Shown piece after piece: positions 12,485 through 22,652 of a DNA stretch of 64,000 bases. Position numbers and translations under genes: made by a program. Origin of the DNA: Laguncularia racemosa (taxonomy: Eukaryota > Streptophyta > Magnoliopsida > Myrtales > Combretaceae); the NCBI GenBank assembly GCA_037954665.1, contig JBBMOL010000306.1, forward strand, positions 496,001 through 560,000, in the 5' to 3' direction. Within the stretch, counting starts at the first letter, position 1. Each line of letters opens with the position of its first letter. The notes below the pieces were generated by a model. That model saw nothing but the letters and a program-made list of their open reading frames with translations, had not been told where the DNA came from and ran no database searches.

Positions 12485-14213
12485 GTTTTTTTTTTTTTTT
12501 TTCATTTTTTGAATTTTTTTTTGTTTTCTTCTTTTTTTCATTTTTGACTTTTTCACTTTTTGATTTACCATTTTTATTTTTTTATTTTTATTTATTTTAT
12601 TTTTTTTTGTTTTGATTGTTTTGAATTTGTTGACTTTTCACTTTTTTTTTTAATTTTTCTTGTTTGGATCATTTTTATTTTTTGATTCTTTGATTTTTAT
12701 TTTTCCTTTTCTTTTCATTTTTTATCTATTTGATTTTTCTTTAGTTTTGATTTTTGAATATTTTTTATTTCTTCATTTTCTAATTTTTTTTTTCAATTTG
12801 TGATTTTTGAATTTTTTTAGTTTTTGATTTGCTCATTTTTTTATTCATTTTTTTAATTTTGATTTTTGTTTATTTTTTTATTCATCCTTTTTGATTTTTT
12901 TCTATTTTTATTTTTTTTATTTATTCATTTTTAGTGTCTAACTTTTTTATTATTTTTGATTTTTTTTCATTTTTTAAAGTTTTCTCTTTTCATTTTTTAT
13001 TTTTAGATTTTTGATTTTTTAATTTTCATTTTTTCCATTTCTTCTTTTTTTGATTTTTTTTCATTTTGTGGTATTTAACTTTTGATTTTTTTTTTTTAGT
13101 TTTTAGTTTTTGATGTTTTTTCATTTTTTTCTCATTTTCCTTTTTCAATTTTTATTTTTTTTTCTTTTTTTCTCTTTTTCATATTTTGGCTTTCTATTTT
13201 TTTTTTCATTTGTTGATTTTTTATATTTATGTTTTAATTATTTGATTATTTGATTATTATATATTTTTTATTTTTTATTTTTTTTTCACTTTTTGATTTT
13301 TTTTCGTTTTTTGATTCTTATTTTTTTATTTTTCACTTCCATTTTTTTTTTTGGTTTATTTTTTAGTTTGTTGATTTTTTTTAATTTTTCTTTTTTTCAT
13401 ATCTTGACTTTTTATTTTTTTTTATTTTTCAATTATTATTTTTTAATTTTTTATGATTTTTTTAAAAAACATTTTGGTTTTTTGATTTTTGATGTTTTGA
13501 TTTTTTTTTTTTACTTTTTGATTTTCTCATTATTTCAATTTTTGCCCTTTTGATTTTTTTTTCATTTTCAAATTTTTAGGTTTTGATTGATATATATATT
13601 TATTTTATTTCATATTTTAGTTTTGATTTTCCTTTTTTTTTATTGTTTGATTTTTTTTTCGTTTTTTGATTTTTGGTTTTTATCTTATAAATTTTTTATT
13701 TTTTAGTTTTTTTTTAGATTTGATTTTTTTTTTTTGCTTTTTTATTTTTTTCACTTTTTCATTTTTTGATTTTTTTTACTTTTTGATATTTTCATTACTT
13801 CAGTTTTTGTTTTATTGATTTCTTTTTAGTTTTGATTTCATTTTTTTATTCCTTGATTTTTTTTATTTTTTTTGTTTTTTGTTTTTCATTTTTTATTTTT
13901 TGATTTCTTTTGTTTTGATTGTTTTGATTTTTTTACTTTTTTATTTTTTGAATTTTCTTTTTTGATTTTGTTTACATTTGACCTTTTTTTTTTTTTTTAC
14001 TTTTTGAATTTTGAATTTTGAATTTTTTATTTTTCATTTTCTGATTTTTTCTCATGTTTTCAGTATTTGACTTTTGATTTTTTTTTTAAATTTTTCCTTT
14101 TTGTTTATTTTTTATTTTTTTCTCATTTTCCTTTTTTATTTTTAGTTTTTTTTTATTTTCCATTTTTTTTGTTTTTCACTTTTTCATTTTTTGACTTTCG
14201 ATTTTTTTTCATT
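12485..14213. repeat. T-rich degenerate simple-sequence tract, 1.7 kb
   Basis: Same composition and texture as 5320-11052 and most simply its continuation beyond the copia-like LTR. It changes abruptly to the 15-bp minisatellite near 14213. No gene seen. Confidence 0.95.
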
Positions 14214-16845
14214 TATTGCTATAGATATCCTTATCACTGCTGCAAATATTATCACCTCAATTGTCATTGCTACAAATGTCCTTATTATCACTACAAGCAT
14301 CATCGCCACAAATATCATCACCGCAAAGGTCATTGTTCTAATGTCAACACTACAAATGTGGTTGTCACAAATATTATCACAGCAAATGTAGAAGACATTT
14401 ACAATGTAAATAATTGCAATGACGACATTTATAGCAATCTTATTTGCGGCAACAATGTTTGCAACGTTGATGACAACATTTGCAGTGACAATAAGGGCAT
14501 TTGTGGCGACAATATTTATAGCAACGATATTTGTGGTGATCACTTTTGCAACAATGAAATTTAAAGTGATGATATTTGTGGCAATGTTGTTTGCTACGAT
14601 GACAAGGACAATTGTAGTGATGATATTTATGGTGATGACATTTGTAGTGACAATGTTTGCAGACATGACAAAAACTTTTGTAGCAACAAACTTTACCATC
14701 ACAACAAGATTTGTAATGATGATATTTATGGCGAGGATGTTTACAGTGATGATGAGGACATTTGCAGCAACAGTATTTGTAGCGATAACATTTGTACTGA
14801 TGATATTTGTAAAGCATTGTTTACAGTGATGATGTTTGTATTTGCGGTGATGATGTTTGCAGTGTCGTCATTGCAAGCATTGTCGCTATAAATATCAACT
14901 CTGTAAATGACATCGTTGTGGTAAAGATTGTCCTTATAGATGTTAATGTCATTGCTACAAACACCATCGCTGCAAGTATCATCGCTCTAAACATCATCAC
15001 TGCAAATATTGTTGCCACAAATATTGTCACTGCAAACAACCATGTGGTCACTGCAAACATTGTCATGACCACAAACATCATTGTCGCAAAGTTTGTCATT
15101 GGAAATGTTGTTGTCACCGTTGCAAACATTGTGCCAAAAATATCACCACTGTAATTGTTGCTGTTGCAATTCTCGTTGCTACAAATGTTACCACCATAAA
15201 TATCGTCTCTATAAATGTGTAGCCACAAATATCATTGCTGCAAATGTCATCGCTACAAATATTGTCGCCTCAAATATCACTGAAGCAAATGTTTTCATCT
15301 TCGCTGCAAACATAGTCCCCGCAAATATCATCGCTAAAAATGTGATCAATGCAAATATCATCTCTGTAAATGTCGTTGCTGTAAATTTTGTCATCGTAAA
15401 TATTGTCACAGCAAAAATCATTGCAGCGAATGTCATTGCTGCAATTGTAGTTGCAGCAAATATTAACACTAAATACGCCTAAATATGGTCGTTGCAAATC
15501 TCCTTATCATCCTGCAAACATCGTAGTCACAAATATTATCACTACAATTGTACTTGTCATGGCATAGTTTATCCCTACAAATGTCAATGTTATCATTGCA
15601 AACATCGTTGCTGCAAACATCATCGCTGCAAATTTCCTCATCATTACTACAAATATCGTCGCCACAAATATTGTCACTGCAAATGTCATCGTTGTTGTCG
15701 CAAACATCATCACTGCAAATATTATCATTGCAAGTGTCGTTGCTACACATGTGGTCACTATAAATGTCATCACTACAAATATTGTCACTGGAAATATCAT
15801 CACTACAAATGTCCTCAACCTCGTTAGAAATATTGTCGCCACAAATATCATTGCTGCAAATGTCATCATCGTCTTAAAGTTTGTCGCTACAAATGTCATT
15901 GTTGTTGTTGCAAACATCGCGTTGCAAAATATTATGGCTGTAAATGTCGTAGTTGCAATTATTGTCACCATAAATGTGCTTGTCATCACTGCAAACATCT
16001 TCATTGCAAATATCATCACTGTAATTGTCATTGCAGTGGATGTTGTCGCTGCAAACATCATCGCTACAAATGTCCTCATCATCGATGCAAATATCTTTAC
16101 CGTAACTATTATCACTGTAAATGTTATCACTACAAATATTGTCATCGCAATTATCATCACTACAATTGCCTTTATCATCATTGCAAGCATTATTGCTACA
16201 AATGTCGTTGTCATGGCTAGGTTTGTCGTGAAAAATCTTGCTGTGATCATTGCATTTATTGTAGCTCCAATTGTCTTCATCATCGCTATAAATACCTTCG
16301 TCATCACTGTAAATATCATTGCCACAAATATTGTTGCTGCAAATGTGGTCGCTGCATATATCACCGTTGCAAATATTGTCATTGCAAATGTCCTTGTCAT
16401 CACTACAAACATCACACCGTAAATATCATCACAGCAAAGATCATCACTCCAAGTATTGTCGCTGCAAATGTCCTCATCATCACTACAAACATTATAGCCA
16501 CAAATATCATTGCAACAAATGTTGTCGGTGCAAAGATTGTCACCGCAAATATTGTCATTGCAAACATAGTCGCTGCAAATTTAGTCACAAGAAATATCAT
16601 CATTGTAAATGATGTCATGTCACTGCAAATGTCTTTATTGTCGCTGTAAACATTTCTACAAGAAATATCATCATGAAAAATGTCACCACTACAAATGTGG
16701 TTGCTGCAAATATCACCGTAGGATATATTGTTACTGTAAATATCGTAGTTGCAAATATTGTTGCCACAAATATCATCATTGCAAATGCCCACATCGTCGC
16801 TGCAAATATTATCACCACAAATATCATTGCTGTAAATGTCCTCAT
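14214..16845. repeat. 15-bp minisatellite array, left part
   Basis: Degenerate tandem repeat with a unit close to RTCRTCRCTRCAAAT (R = A or G). Occasional units are 18 or 21 bp through added triplets such as ATC. Nearly all length changes are multiples of three, so several frames on both strands stay open for hundreds of codons (for example pentapeptide-like ATNII on plus, ICSDD on minus). I see no start context, promoter or non-repeat domain, so I do not call it coding. The array stops at 16845, where element H begins, and resumes at 50143. Confidence 0.92.
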
Positions 16846-16927
16846 TGATGTGCTTAGTGTCCAATTACAAGTACATAAAGCTAATTGAAGAATCAACTAA
16901 ACAAAGTTCACAAAATGGCGTGATTCC

Positions 16928-17755
16928 TGATACGAACCACGCCAACCCGTGACGAAACCCAATACCAATACGTTTGGAAATTCGTTGCCTAAGACGCCCA
17001 AACACCTAAAGTGGAAACCGCGACCCGTTGTCTATAAGAGAGACAAGAACCTTGGTATAAAGTGAAGACGCCACAATCGGGATGAAAGACCGATTGATAA
17101 GTCGGGATGAACGCCACGGAGGATCAATCAGATAAGTTCGATTTAGTTCTTGAAGAACCAAGAGAGGTGCCTCTCAAAAGTGTTCAATGTTCAAAGATGT
17201 CTATTCTTAGTTGTTCTAAACCCTAGTTTCCTTTATATTAGGGTTACAATTTGTGTAAAAAACAAGTCCAAAACGACGTAGTTTAGTTAAGTGACATAAA
17301 AACGCGAAACAGAACAAGCTGGCCAATAGGGGATACACGGCCGTGTACTTTGGCTGTGTACTTTTCTGTGCAACTTCTGGCAACATACACGCCCATGTAC
17401 TTTGGCCGTGTATCTTTCTGTGCAACTTCTAGCAACATACACGCTCGTGTACTTTGGCCGTGTATCTTTCTGTGGATTTGCTTGACTCCATACACGACCG
17501 TGCCTTGAAAGTATACGCCCTCTTCAACCCGTAACCGGTGTAACTTGTATAAAAGCAAGGGTCTTCTCATGGTTGTTCCAATCCGTTCCAACTTCATGAT
17601 TGCTCCAATCCTTTCCGGCTTCATGGACAACCTTTATCAACCCGTTAAGTGCTTCCTTGACTCGTTTCGCTCGATTTCTTGTGATCGGTCCAGGCGGCTC
17701 TTCAAGAGGATCTACATTTCTTCTTCCGGTTTGGCTCTCATCATGGATCTCATCA
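16928..17755 (-). repeat. 3' LTR of A1 (828 bp)
   Basis: Starts TGATACGAACC and ends GATCTCATCA on the plus strand. It is 65 bp longer than its partner: one extra 52-bp unit (17367-17418 and 17419-17470) and one extra 13-bp piece near 17346-17358. The repeated part is rich in the palindrome TACACGGCCGTGTA. The polyprotein frame extends 232 nt into this LTR. Confidence 0.93.
17367..17470. repeat. 52-bp tandem repeat (two copies) in A1 3' LTR
   Basis: Two adjacent 52-bp units (17367-17418, 17419-17470) that differ at a few bases. The 5' LTR of A1 has one. Expansion after insertion, or strand slippage during reverse transcription, could explain it. Confidence 0.85.
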
Positions 17756-19590
17756 TTCCCCTCCTCTTGAAAAGGATTTGTCCTCAAATCATTGCCTGCA
17801 TCAAATGGACTCAGATTAGTAACATAAAATGTGACACTTACTGGATACTCACCTGGTAAATTTTTCTTGTATGCATTATCATTGATTCTCTCAAGCATCG
17901 GAAATGGACCGTCCCCCCCAGGGTTCAACTTGGATCTCCTCTGCAATGGAAAAATCTCCTTGCGAAAATGCACCCAAACCCAATCTCCAGGTTGAAAAAT
18001 CTTGAGTCTCCTACCCTTGTTCACCCTTGAAGCAACCCTGGTATTTTGTTTTACAATCTTAATCTTTACCTGTGCATGTAGCTTTCTCACAAACTCTGCC
18101 TTAGAATCAGCATCAAAACTCACAAACTTGTTAAGTTGCAATGGCAATAAATAATTAGGAACCAATGGGTTAAAACCATACACAATCTCAAATGGTGAAC
18201 AATGAGTAGTGCTATGTAAATCCCTATTAGGTGCAAACTCCACAAATGGTAAACAATCCTTCCAAGTCCTAATGTTCTTCTCTATGATTGCCCCTAACAA
18301 TTGAATTAAAGTACTATTAACCACATCAACTTGCCCATCAGTTTGTGGGTGACAGATAGTCGAAAACATTAGTTTAGTTCCCCACTTTTCCCACAATACT
18401 CTCCAACAATGACTCGAAATTTTTACATCCCGATCACTAACAATGCTACTAGGTATACCATGCGAATGCAATACCTCTCTAAAAAACAATTCAACGATGT
18501 GTTTAGCATCATCAGTTTTATGACAAGGAATGAAATGAACCGTTTTAAAAATCCTATCCACAACCACAAAATTAGAATCTCGACCATGCTTAGGCCTAGA
18601 TAATCCTAACACAAAATCTATGGAAATATCTATCCAAGGCTCATGAGGAATGACACTATACTCATATAACCAATCTAAGAAGTCGTCTAAACAAGGAATG
18701 GGATGACGATACTTTACCGTAAGGTTGTTGATGGCACGGCATTCAACACGCGTTCTCCATGTCCCATCTTTCTTAGGCACCAAAATCACAGGCACTGCAC
18801 ATGGACTCATGCCTTCTCTCACGCACCCCTTCTCCATTAATTCATCGACTTGCCTTTGGAGTTCCTTCGGAAAGATATTTTCAAAGTCCTGCACAAGAGG
18901 CACAACCACATTAAGCAAAGAGTTAGATAATTCGTTAGTACTCAAACATGTTTCCTTAAAAACCAGCAACAACATAGGTTGCCTCATCACTAACAGTCTC
19001 CTTACTACACTCGCTCTTGCCACACAACTCTCCTTTTGTAAGGCTGCCCTCTCCTTTTCACTCACCACCAAAGTTGATTCCCCTTCAACTTGGCCTCTCA
19101 CACTCTTTCCAGCCTTCCTCTCCTTTTCCTTTTGATCTTCACTTTTATATTCCTGTTTCTTCTCATTGTCTTTTGCTCTCTCACTCTCACTTTGCTTTTC
19201 ACTCACCTTGTGTTTTGCAAATGACTGTTGTAGCTGCAACTGATCCTCATACACTTGTTTAGGTGTTAAAGGTTTAAGGTTAAAACTTTTCCCTTGGTGA
19301 ACAAGCGTATACTTGTTAGAAAAGCCATCATGAACAACCTTCCTGTCAAATTGCCATGGCCTCCCCAACAACACATGACATGCTTGCATTGGCACTACAT
19401 CACATAACACCTCATCCTTATACCTTCCAATGCGAAAACCAATCAAGGCTTGCCTACTCACCTTAGTCTCACCACTATCATTCAACCACTGCAATTTATA
19501 TGGACTAGGGTGTCTAACAGTTTTGAGCCCCAACCTCTCAACAATGAAATTTCTCACTACATTGGTGCAACTCCCTCCATCAATGATCAA
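17524..19590 (-). CDS. A1 polyprotein: protease, RT start fused to integrase, open 688-codon frame
   Basis: An uninterrupted frame. Order from the N-terminus: protease with IIDGGSCTNV (first residues) and LLGRPWQFDRK (near residue 62); a Lys/Glu-rich linker (about 125-175); RT start with VPKKDGTW and YRHPIP; then at about nt 18670 a jump into the integrase core (HEPWIDISIDFVLGLS). Integrase shows the first two catalytic Asp (IDF, VSDRD), but the catalytic Glu position reads Asp (GQVDVVNS; A2 has Glu). A GPF domain (GDGPFPMLERINDNAY) follows. The C-terminal 77 codons lie in the 3' LTR and hold GPITRNRAKRVK. No catalytic RT or RNase H. Lineage within Ty3/gypsy is unresolved; I see no chromodomain. 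Protein function is untested; the open frame is clear. Confidence 0.9.
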   Translation of the reverse strand: MIIDGGSCTNVVRNFIVERLGLKTVRHPSPYKLQWLNDSGETKVSRQALIGFRIGRYKDEVLCDVVPMQACHVLLGRPWQFDRKVVHDGFSNKYTLVHQGKSFNLKPLTPKQVYEDQLQLQQSFAKHKVSEKQSESERAKDNEKKQEYKSEDQKEKERKAGKSVRGQVEGESTLVVSEKERAALQKESCVARASVVRRLLVMRQPMLLLVFKETCLSTNELSNSLLNVVVPLVQDFENIFPKELQRQVDELMEKGCVREGMSPCAVPVILVPKKDGTWRTRVECRAINNLTVKYRHPIPCLDDFLDWLYEYSVIPHEPWIDISIDFVLGLSRPKHGRDSNFVVVDRIFKTVHFIPCHKTDDAKHIVELFFREVLHSHGIPSSIVSDRDVKISSHCWRVLWEKWGTKLMFSTICHPQTDGQVDVVNSTLIQLLGAIIEKNIRTWKDCLPFVEFAPNRDLHSTTHCSPFEIVYGFNPLVPNYLLPLQLNKFVSFDADSKAEFVRKLHAQVKIKIVKQNTRVASRVNKGRRLKIFQPGDWVWVHFRKEIFPLQRRSKLNPGGDGPFPMLERINDNAYKKNLPGEYPVSVTFYVTNLSPFDAGNDLRTNPFQEEGNDEIHDESQTGRRNVDPLEEPPGPITRNRAKRVKEALNGLIKVVHEAGKDWSNHEVGTDWNNHEKTLAFIQVTPVTG
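17756..17769 (-). promoter_or_regulatory. Polypurine tract of A1
   Basis: On the minus strand CAAGAGGAGGGGAA directly before the 3' LTR. It is also coding (residues QEEGN of the polyprotein). Confidence 0.8.
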
Positions 19591-19695
19591 ACTACAAATG
19601 TGATCTCCTAAATAACATCCAGTATGAAATATATTCTCTTTGCACCTCCTCTTCTTCCTTCACTTGCACATTCAGCGCTCGCTTCACTACTGCTA

Positions 19696-20877
19696 CTAGC
19701 CTTCATCATCACTAACATCCTCTAACGGAGGCATATCATCTTCTTCACTATCCCCCTCAGTCTCATACTCTCCATCATCACGCAAAATCATCACATGCCT
19801 ATTTGGACATTGACTAGCAATATGGCCTCTACCTTGACATTTAAAACATCTAATGTCACGATTTCTAGAAGTAGAAGATTCAGGGTTACCTTGATTACCA
19901 GGAGTAGAACCCGCTTGTCTCATCTCCCCTTTTGGTTTGGTAGGTAAAGGCTTTTCTTCTTTCTTCCATTGATTAGTCTTCCAAGTGGATGAACCATTAC
20001 CTTGTTGCAACCGTGCATTGCTACTACCTCTCCTCTTGTGCTGGTTCTCAACTTTTATAGCCATGTGGACCATATCCTCCAATTTTACATAATGCTGCAA
20101 TTCAACAACATTTTGGATTTCTCTATTCAACCCAGCAAGAAACCTAGCCATTGTAGCCTCCCTATCCTCCTCTACATTCGCCCTAATCATAGTGACTTCC
20201 ATCTCCTTGAAATACTCATCTACACTTCTGCTTCCTTGCCTCAGAGTTTGCAACTTGTTATGCAATTCACGATAGTAATACGCAGGTACAAACCGCTTCT
20301 TCATCACTCTCTTCATCTCTTCCCAAGACTCAATAGGTAGCTCGCCACTCCTTCTCCTATTCAACATTAGTTGATCCCACCACACTATAGCATAATCTGA
20401 AAATTCAATGGCAGCAAGTTTCACCTTCTTTCTCCCACTATAGTTGTGACAATCAAACACCATCTCCACCTTTTTCTCCCACTCTAAGTATGCCTCGGGA
20501 TCATTCTTCCCTTGGAAAGGAGGAATCTTCATCTTTATGCTACTCAATTGATCATCCTCTCTATTCCTATCTCCTCTATCTTCCTAATCTCTAGTTCCTC
20601 TATTCCGACCACTATATTCTCTATAACTCCCAACAGAAGGCTCATCAAAGTCATCATCCGACATCTCATCTCCACCCCTCGGTACTCTCTTATAACGACT
20701 TTCCCTCTTACGCCCTTGGAATATGTTTGTGGATTGCTCTAGTCTTTGCTCTACCGTCTCATGAATTTGTTCCATTCCATCTTGGAACATCCTCTTCATT
20801 TCTCCCCTCAACGCCTCAATTACTAACCTAGCATCAAACCTTCCCCTCTCACCTTCAGGAGAATGTTGTCTCGACAT
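19696..20877 (-). pseudogene. Gag of A1, one stop and a frameshift before protease
   Basis: Start chosen at 20877 (MSRQHSPEG), just after the leader; an in-frame ATG ten codons upstream (20907) is less likely. A coiled, charged N-terminus (EMKRMFQDGMEQIHETVEQRLEQ) leads to the retro-gag domain (MKIPPFQGKNDPEAY at about 20535) and a CCHC knuckle CFKCQGRGHIASQC (about 19805-19846). A TAG at 20584-20586 replaces Trp, compared with A2. A deletion of about 16 bp near 19700 relative to A2 ends the frame and separates gag from protease; a further 2-bp deletion lies near 19640. Confidence 0.9.
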
Positions 20878-21367
20878 AGTTCCTGCAGAAAAGATTAGTA
20901 CTAACACAAATATATATATAATTAAACCTCACGATACACTCCCTTACGTGTTTCGCTCAAATGATGATGTCACACAGTCACTCGTGTATGCTCACAAATA
21001 ATGATGATATCAACTCACCAATTTCCTCTTCTCAATTCTCTTAGAACTAACCCGAACTACACCAATTTCCTTCCGTAGAATTCAAAACCAACTCTAGGGT
21101 TCGTAAAATTTTCCTCTATTTTTTTATCCGATTTTTTTTTGTCTCTGTTTTTGGCTTTTTATCACGTTTCTCTTTTCTTTTCTTTTCCCTTCTTTTTTTT
21201 TTCGTGATTTTTACTCTTTTTTTTTTTTGACAATTCGACTAGTAAATACTACACTATCAAAAGACAATTAATATTGCGGAATTGAATACGATAATTGATA
21301 TGAACGATTGGAGTTAGGGTTTTTGATATTACCTTCCCCAACTGAACTTGATGTTTTGACAAACCTA
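20878..21367 (-). other. A1 leader, non-coding
   Basis: Untranslated leader between primer site and gag. It holds several T runs on the plus strand (about 21118-21230) and no coding signal. Confidence 0.7.
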
Positions 21368-21380
21368 AGCTCTGATACCA
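21368..21380 (-). promoter_or_regulatory. Primer-binding site of A1
   Basis: TGGTATCAGAGCT on the minus strand, three bases from the 5' LTR. Initiator Met-tRNA type. Confidence 0.92.
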
Positions 21381-21383
21381 AAC

Positions 21384-22146
21384 TGATACGAACCACGCCA
21401 ACCCGTGACGAAACCCAATACCAATACGTTCGGAAATTCGTTGCCTAAGACGCCCAAACACCTAAAGTGGAAACCGCGACCCATTGTCTATAAGCAAGAC
21501 AAGAACCTTGGTATAAAGTGAAGACACCACAATCAGGATGAAAGACCGATTGATAAGTCGGGATGAACACTACGGAGGATCAATCCGATAAGTTCGATTT
21601 AGTTCTTGAAGAACCAAGAGAGGTGCCTCTCAAAAGTGTTCAATGTTCAAAGATGTCTATTCTTAGTTGTTCTAAACCTTAGGAGCTTTTATATTAGGGT
21701 TACAATTCATGTAAAAAACAAGTCCAAAACGACGTAGTTTAGTTAAGTGACATAAAAACGCGAAACAGAACAAGCTGGTCGATAGGGGATACATGGCCGT
21801 GTACTTTTCTGTGCAACTTCTGGCAACATACACGCCCATGTACTTTGGCTGTGTATCTTTCTGTGGATTTGCTTGACTCCATACACGGTCGTGCCTTGAA
21901 AGTACACGCCCTCTTCAACCCGTATTCGGTGTAACTTGTATAAAAGCAAGGGTCTTCTCATGGTTGTTCCAATCCATTCCAACTTCATGATTGCTCCAAT
22001 CCTTTCCGGCTTCATGGACAACCTTTATCAACCCGTTAAGTGCTTCCTTGACTCATTTCGCTCGATTTCTTGTGATCGGTCCAGGTGGCTCTTCAAGAGG
22101 ATCCACATTTCTTCTTCCGGTTTGGCTCTCATCATGGATCTCATCA
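21384..22146 (-). repeat. 5' LTR of A1 (763 bp)
   Basis: Partner of 16928-17755 with one copy of the 52-bp unit. A TATA-like element (GCTTTTATAT on plus) lies near 21685-21694. It ends GATCTCATCA, followed by the TSD ATTCC. Confidence 0.93.
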
Positions 22147-22652
22147 ATTCCACTTCCACGTAAACCTTAATTGCATGAATCAATTTGCTTTGATACTAAA
22201 TTATAATGTACTTAATTGGAATTCCAATACCAATCAAAGAAATAAGCACAATTGATTCCAATTTCCAGCTAAATGGTGTGAACCCTATATTGAAAATTGA
22301 ACCCTAATTGCGTGAAATAAGACCAACATAAAAGTAACTAATTCCTTATTAGATATTATGCACTAGTTGGAATTAAGATCAACTTGTAATTTGTTGATAT
22401 TACTCACAACAAATCCAAGTCCCACTTGCTACAACCCTAGAAGAAGTTGATAAGAGTCTTATGAAATAGAGAAAAGTCTCTCCTTTTACGTGAAATGGCA
22501 GCTAAATGTATGTGTAAAAAAAGTCCCCTTCTAACCCTACTTTGTAAGTATTTATACTTGCTCTAAATAGGGTAAATTTAATAAAGAAAATTACAAGTAA
22601 AAATAACAAAATGTGGCCGGTTTCTAACAAAAGGAAATTACAAATGAAAAGA

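Larger units (their letters stand above)
16928..22146 (-). mobile_element. Element A1: Ty3/gypsy deletion derivative, complete with TSD
   Basis: A 5,219-bp element with LTRs at 16928-17755 and 21384-22146 and a perfect 5-bp TSD ATTCC (16923-16927 and 22147-22151). It carries gag, protease, the start of RT fused in frame to the integrase core, and a GPF-type integrase tail. The RT core, RNase H and the N-terminal zinc domain of integrase are missing. A2 (38655-44040) has the same fusion, so this is a propagated subfamily and not a one-off lesion. Confidence 0.95.

Noticed and set aside
5320..14213. Telomere-like or degenerate telomeric repeat
   Set aside because: No TTTAGGG or TTTTTTAGGG runs; the separators are single A, CA or GA.
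15492..15827. Cys/His-rich metallothionein-like or zinc-finger protein in the minisatellite
   Set aside because: The Cys and His codons come from one frame of the 15-bp unit. Spacing is set by the repeat, not by a finger fold.
16841..16845. Perfect TSD for element H
   Set aside because: CTCAT and CTTGT differ at two of five bases. The equal 874-bp LTRs support the insertion, but the TSD itself is only suggestive.
14214..16864. Long overlapping frames (up to about 300 codons) on both strands of the minisatellite
   Set aside because: They follow from a stop-free repeat unit whose length is a multiple of three. They are open on several frames at once, with no start context or non-repeat domain. 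Kept as a finding on register, not as genes.
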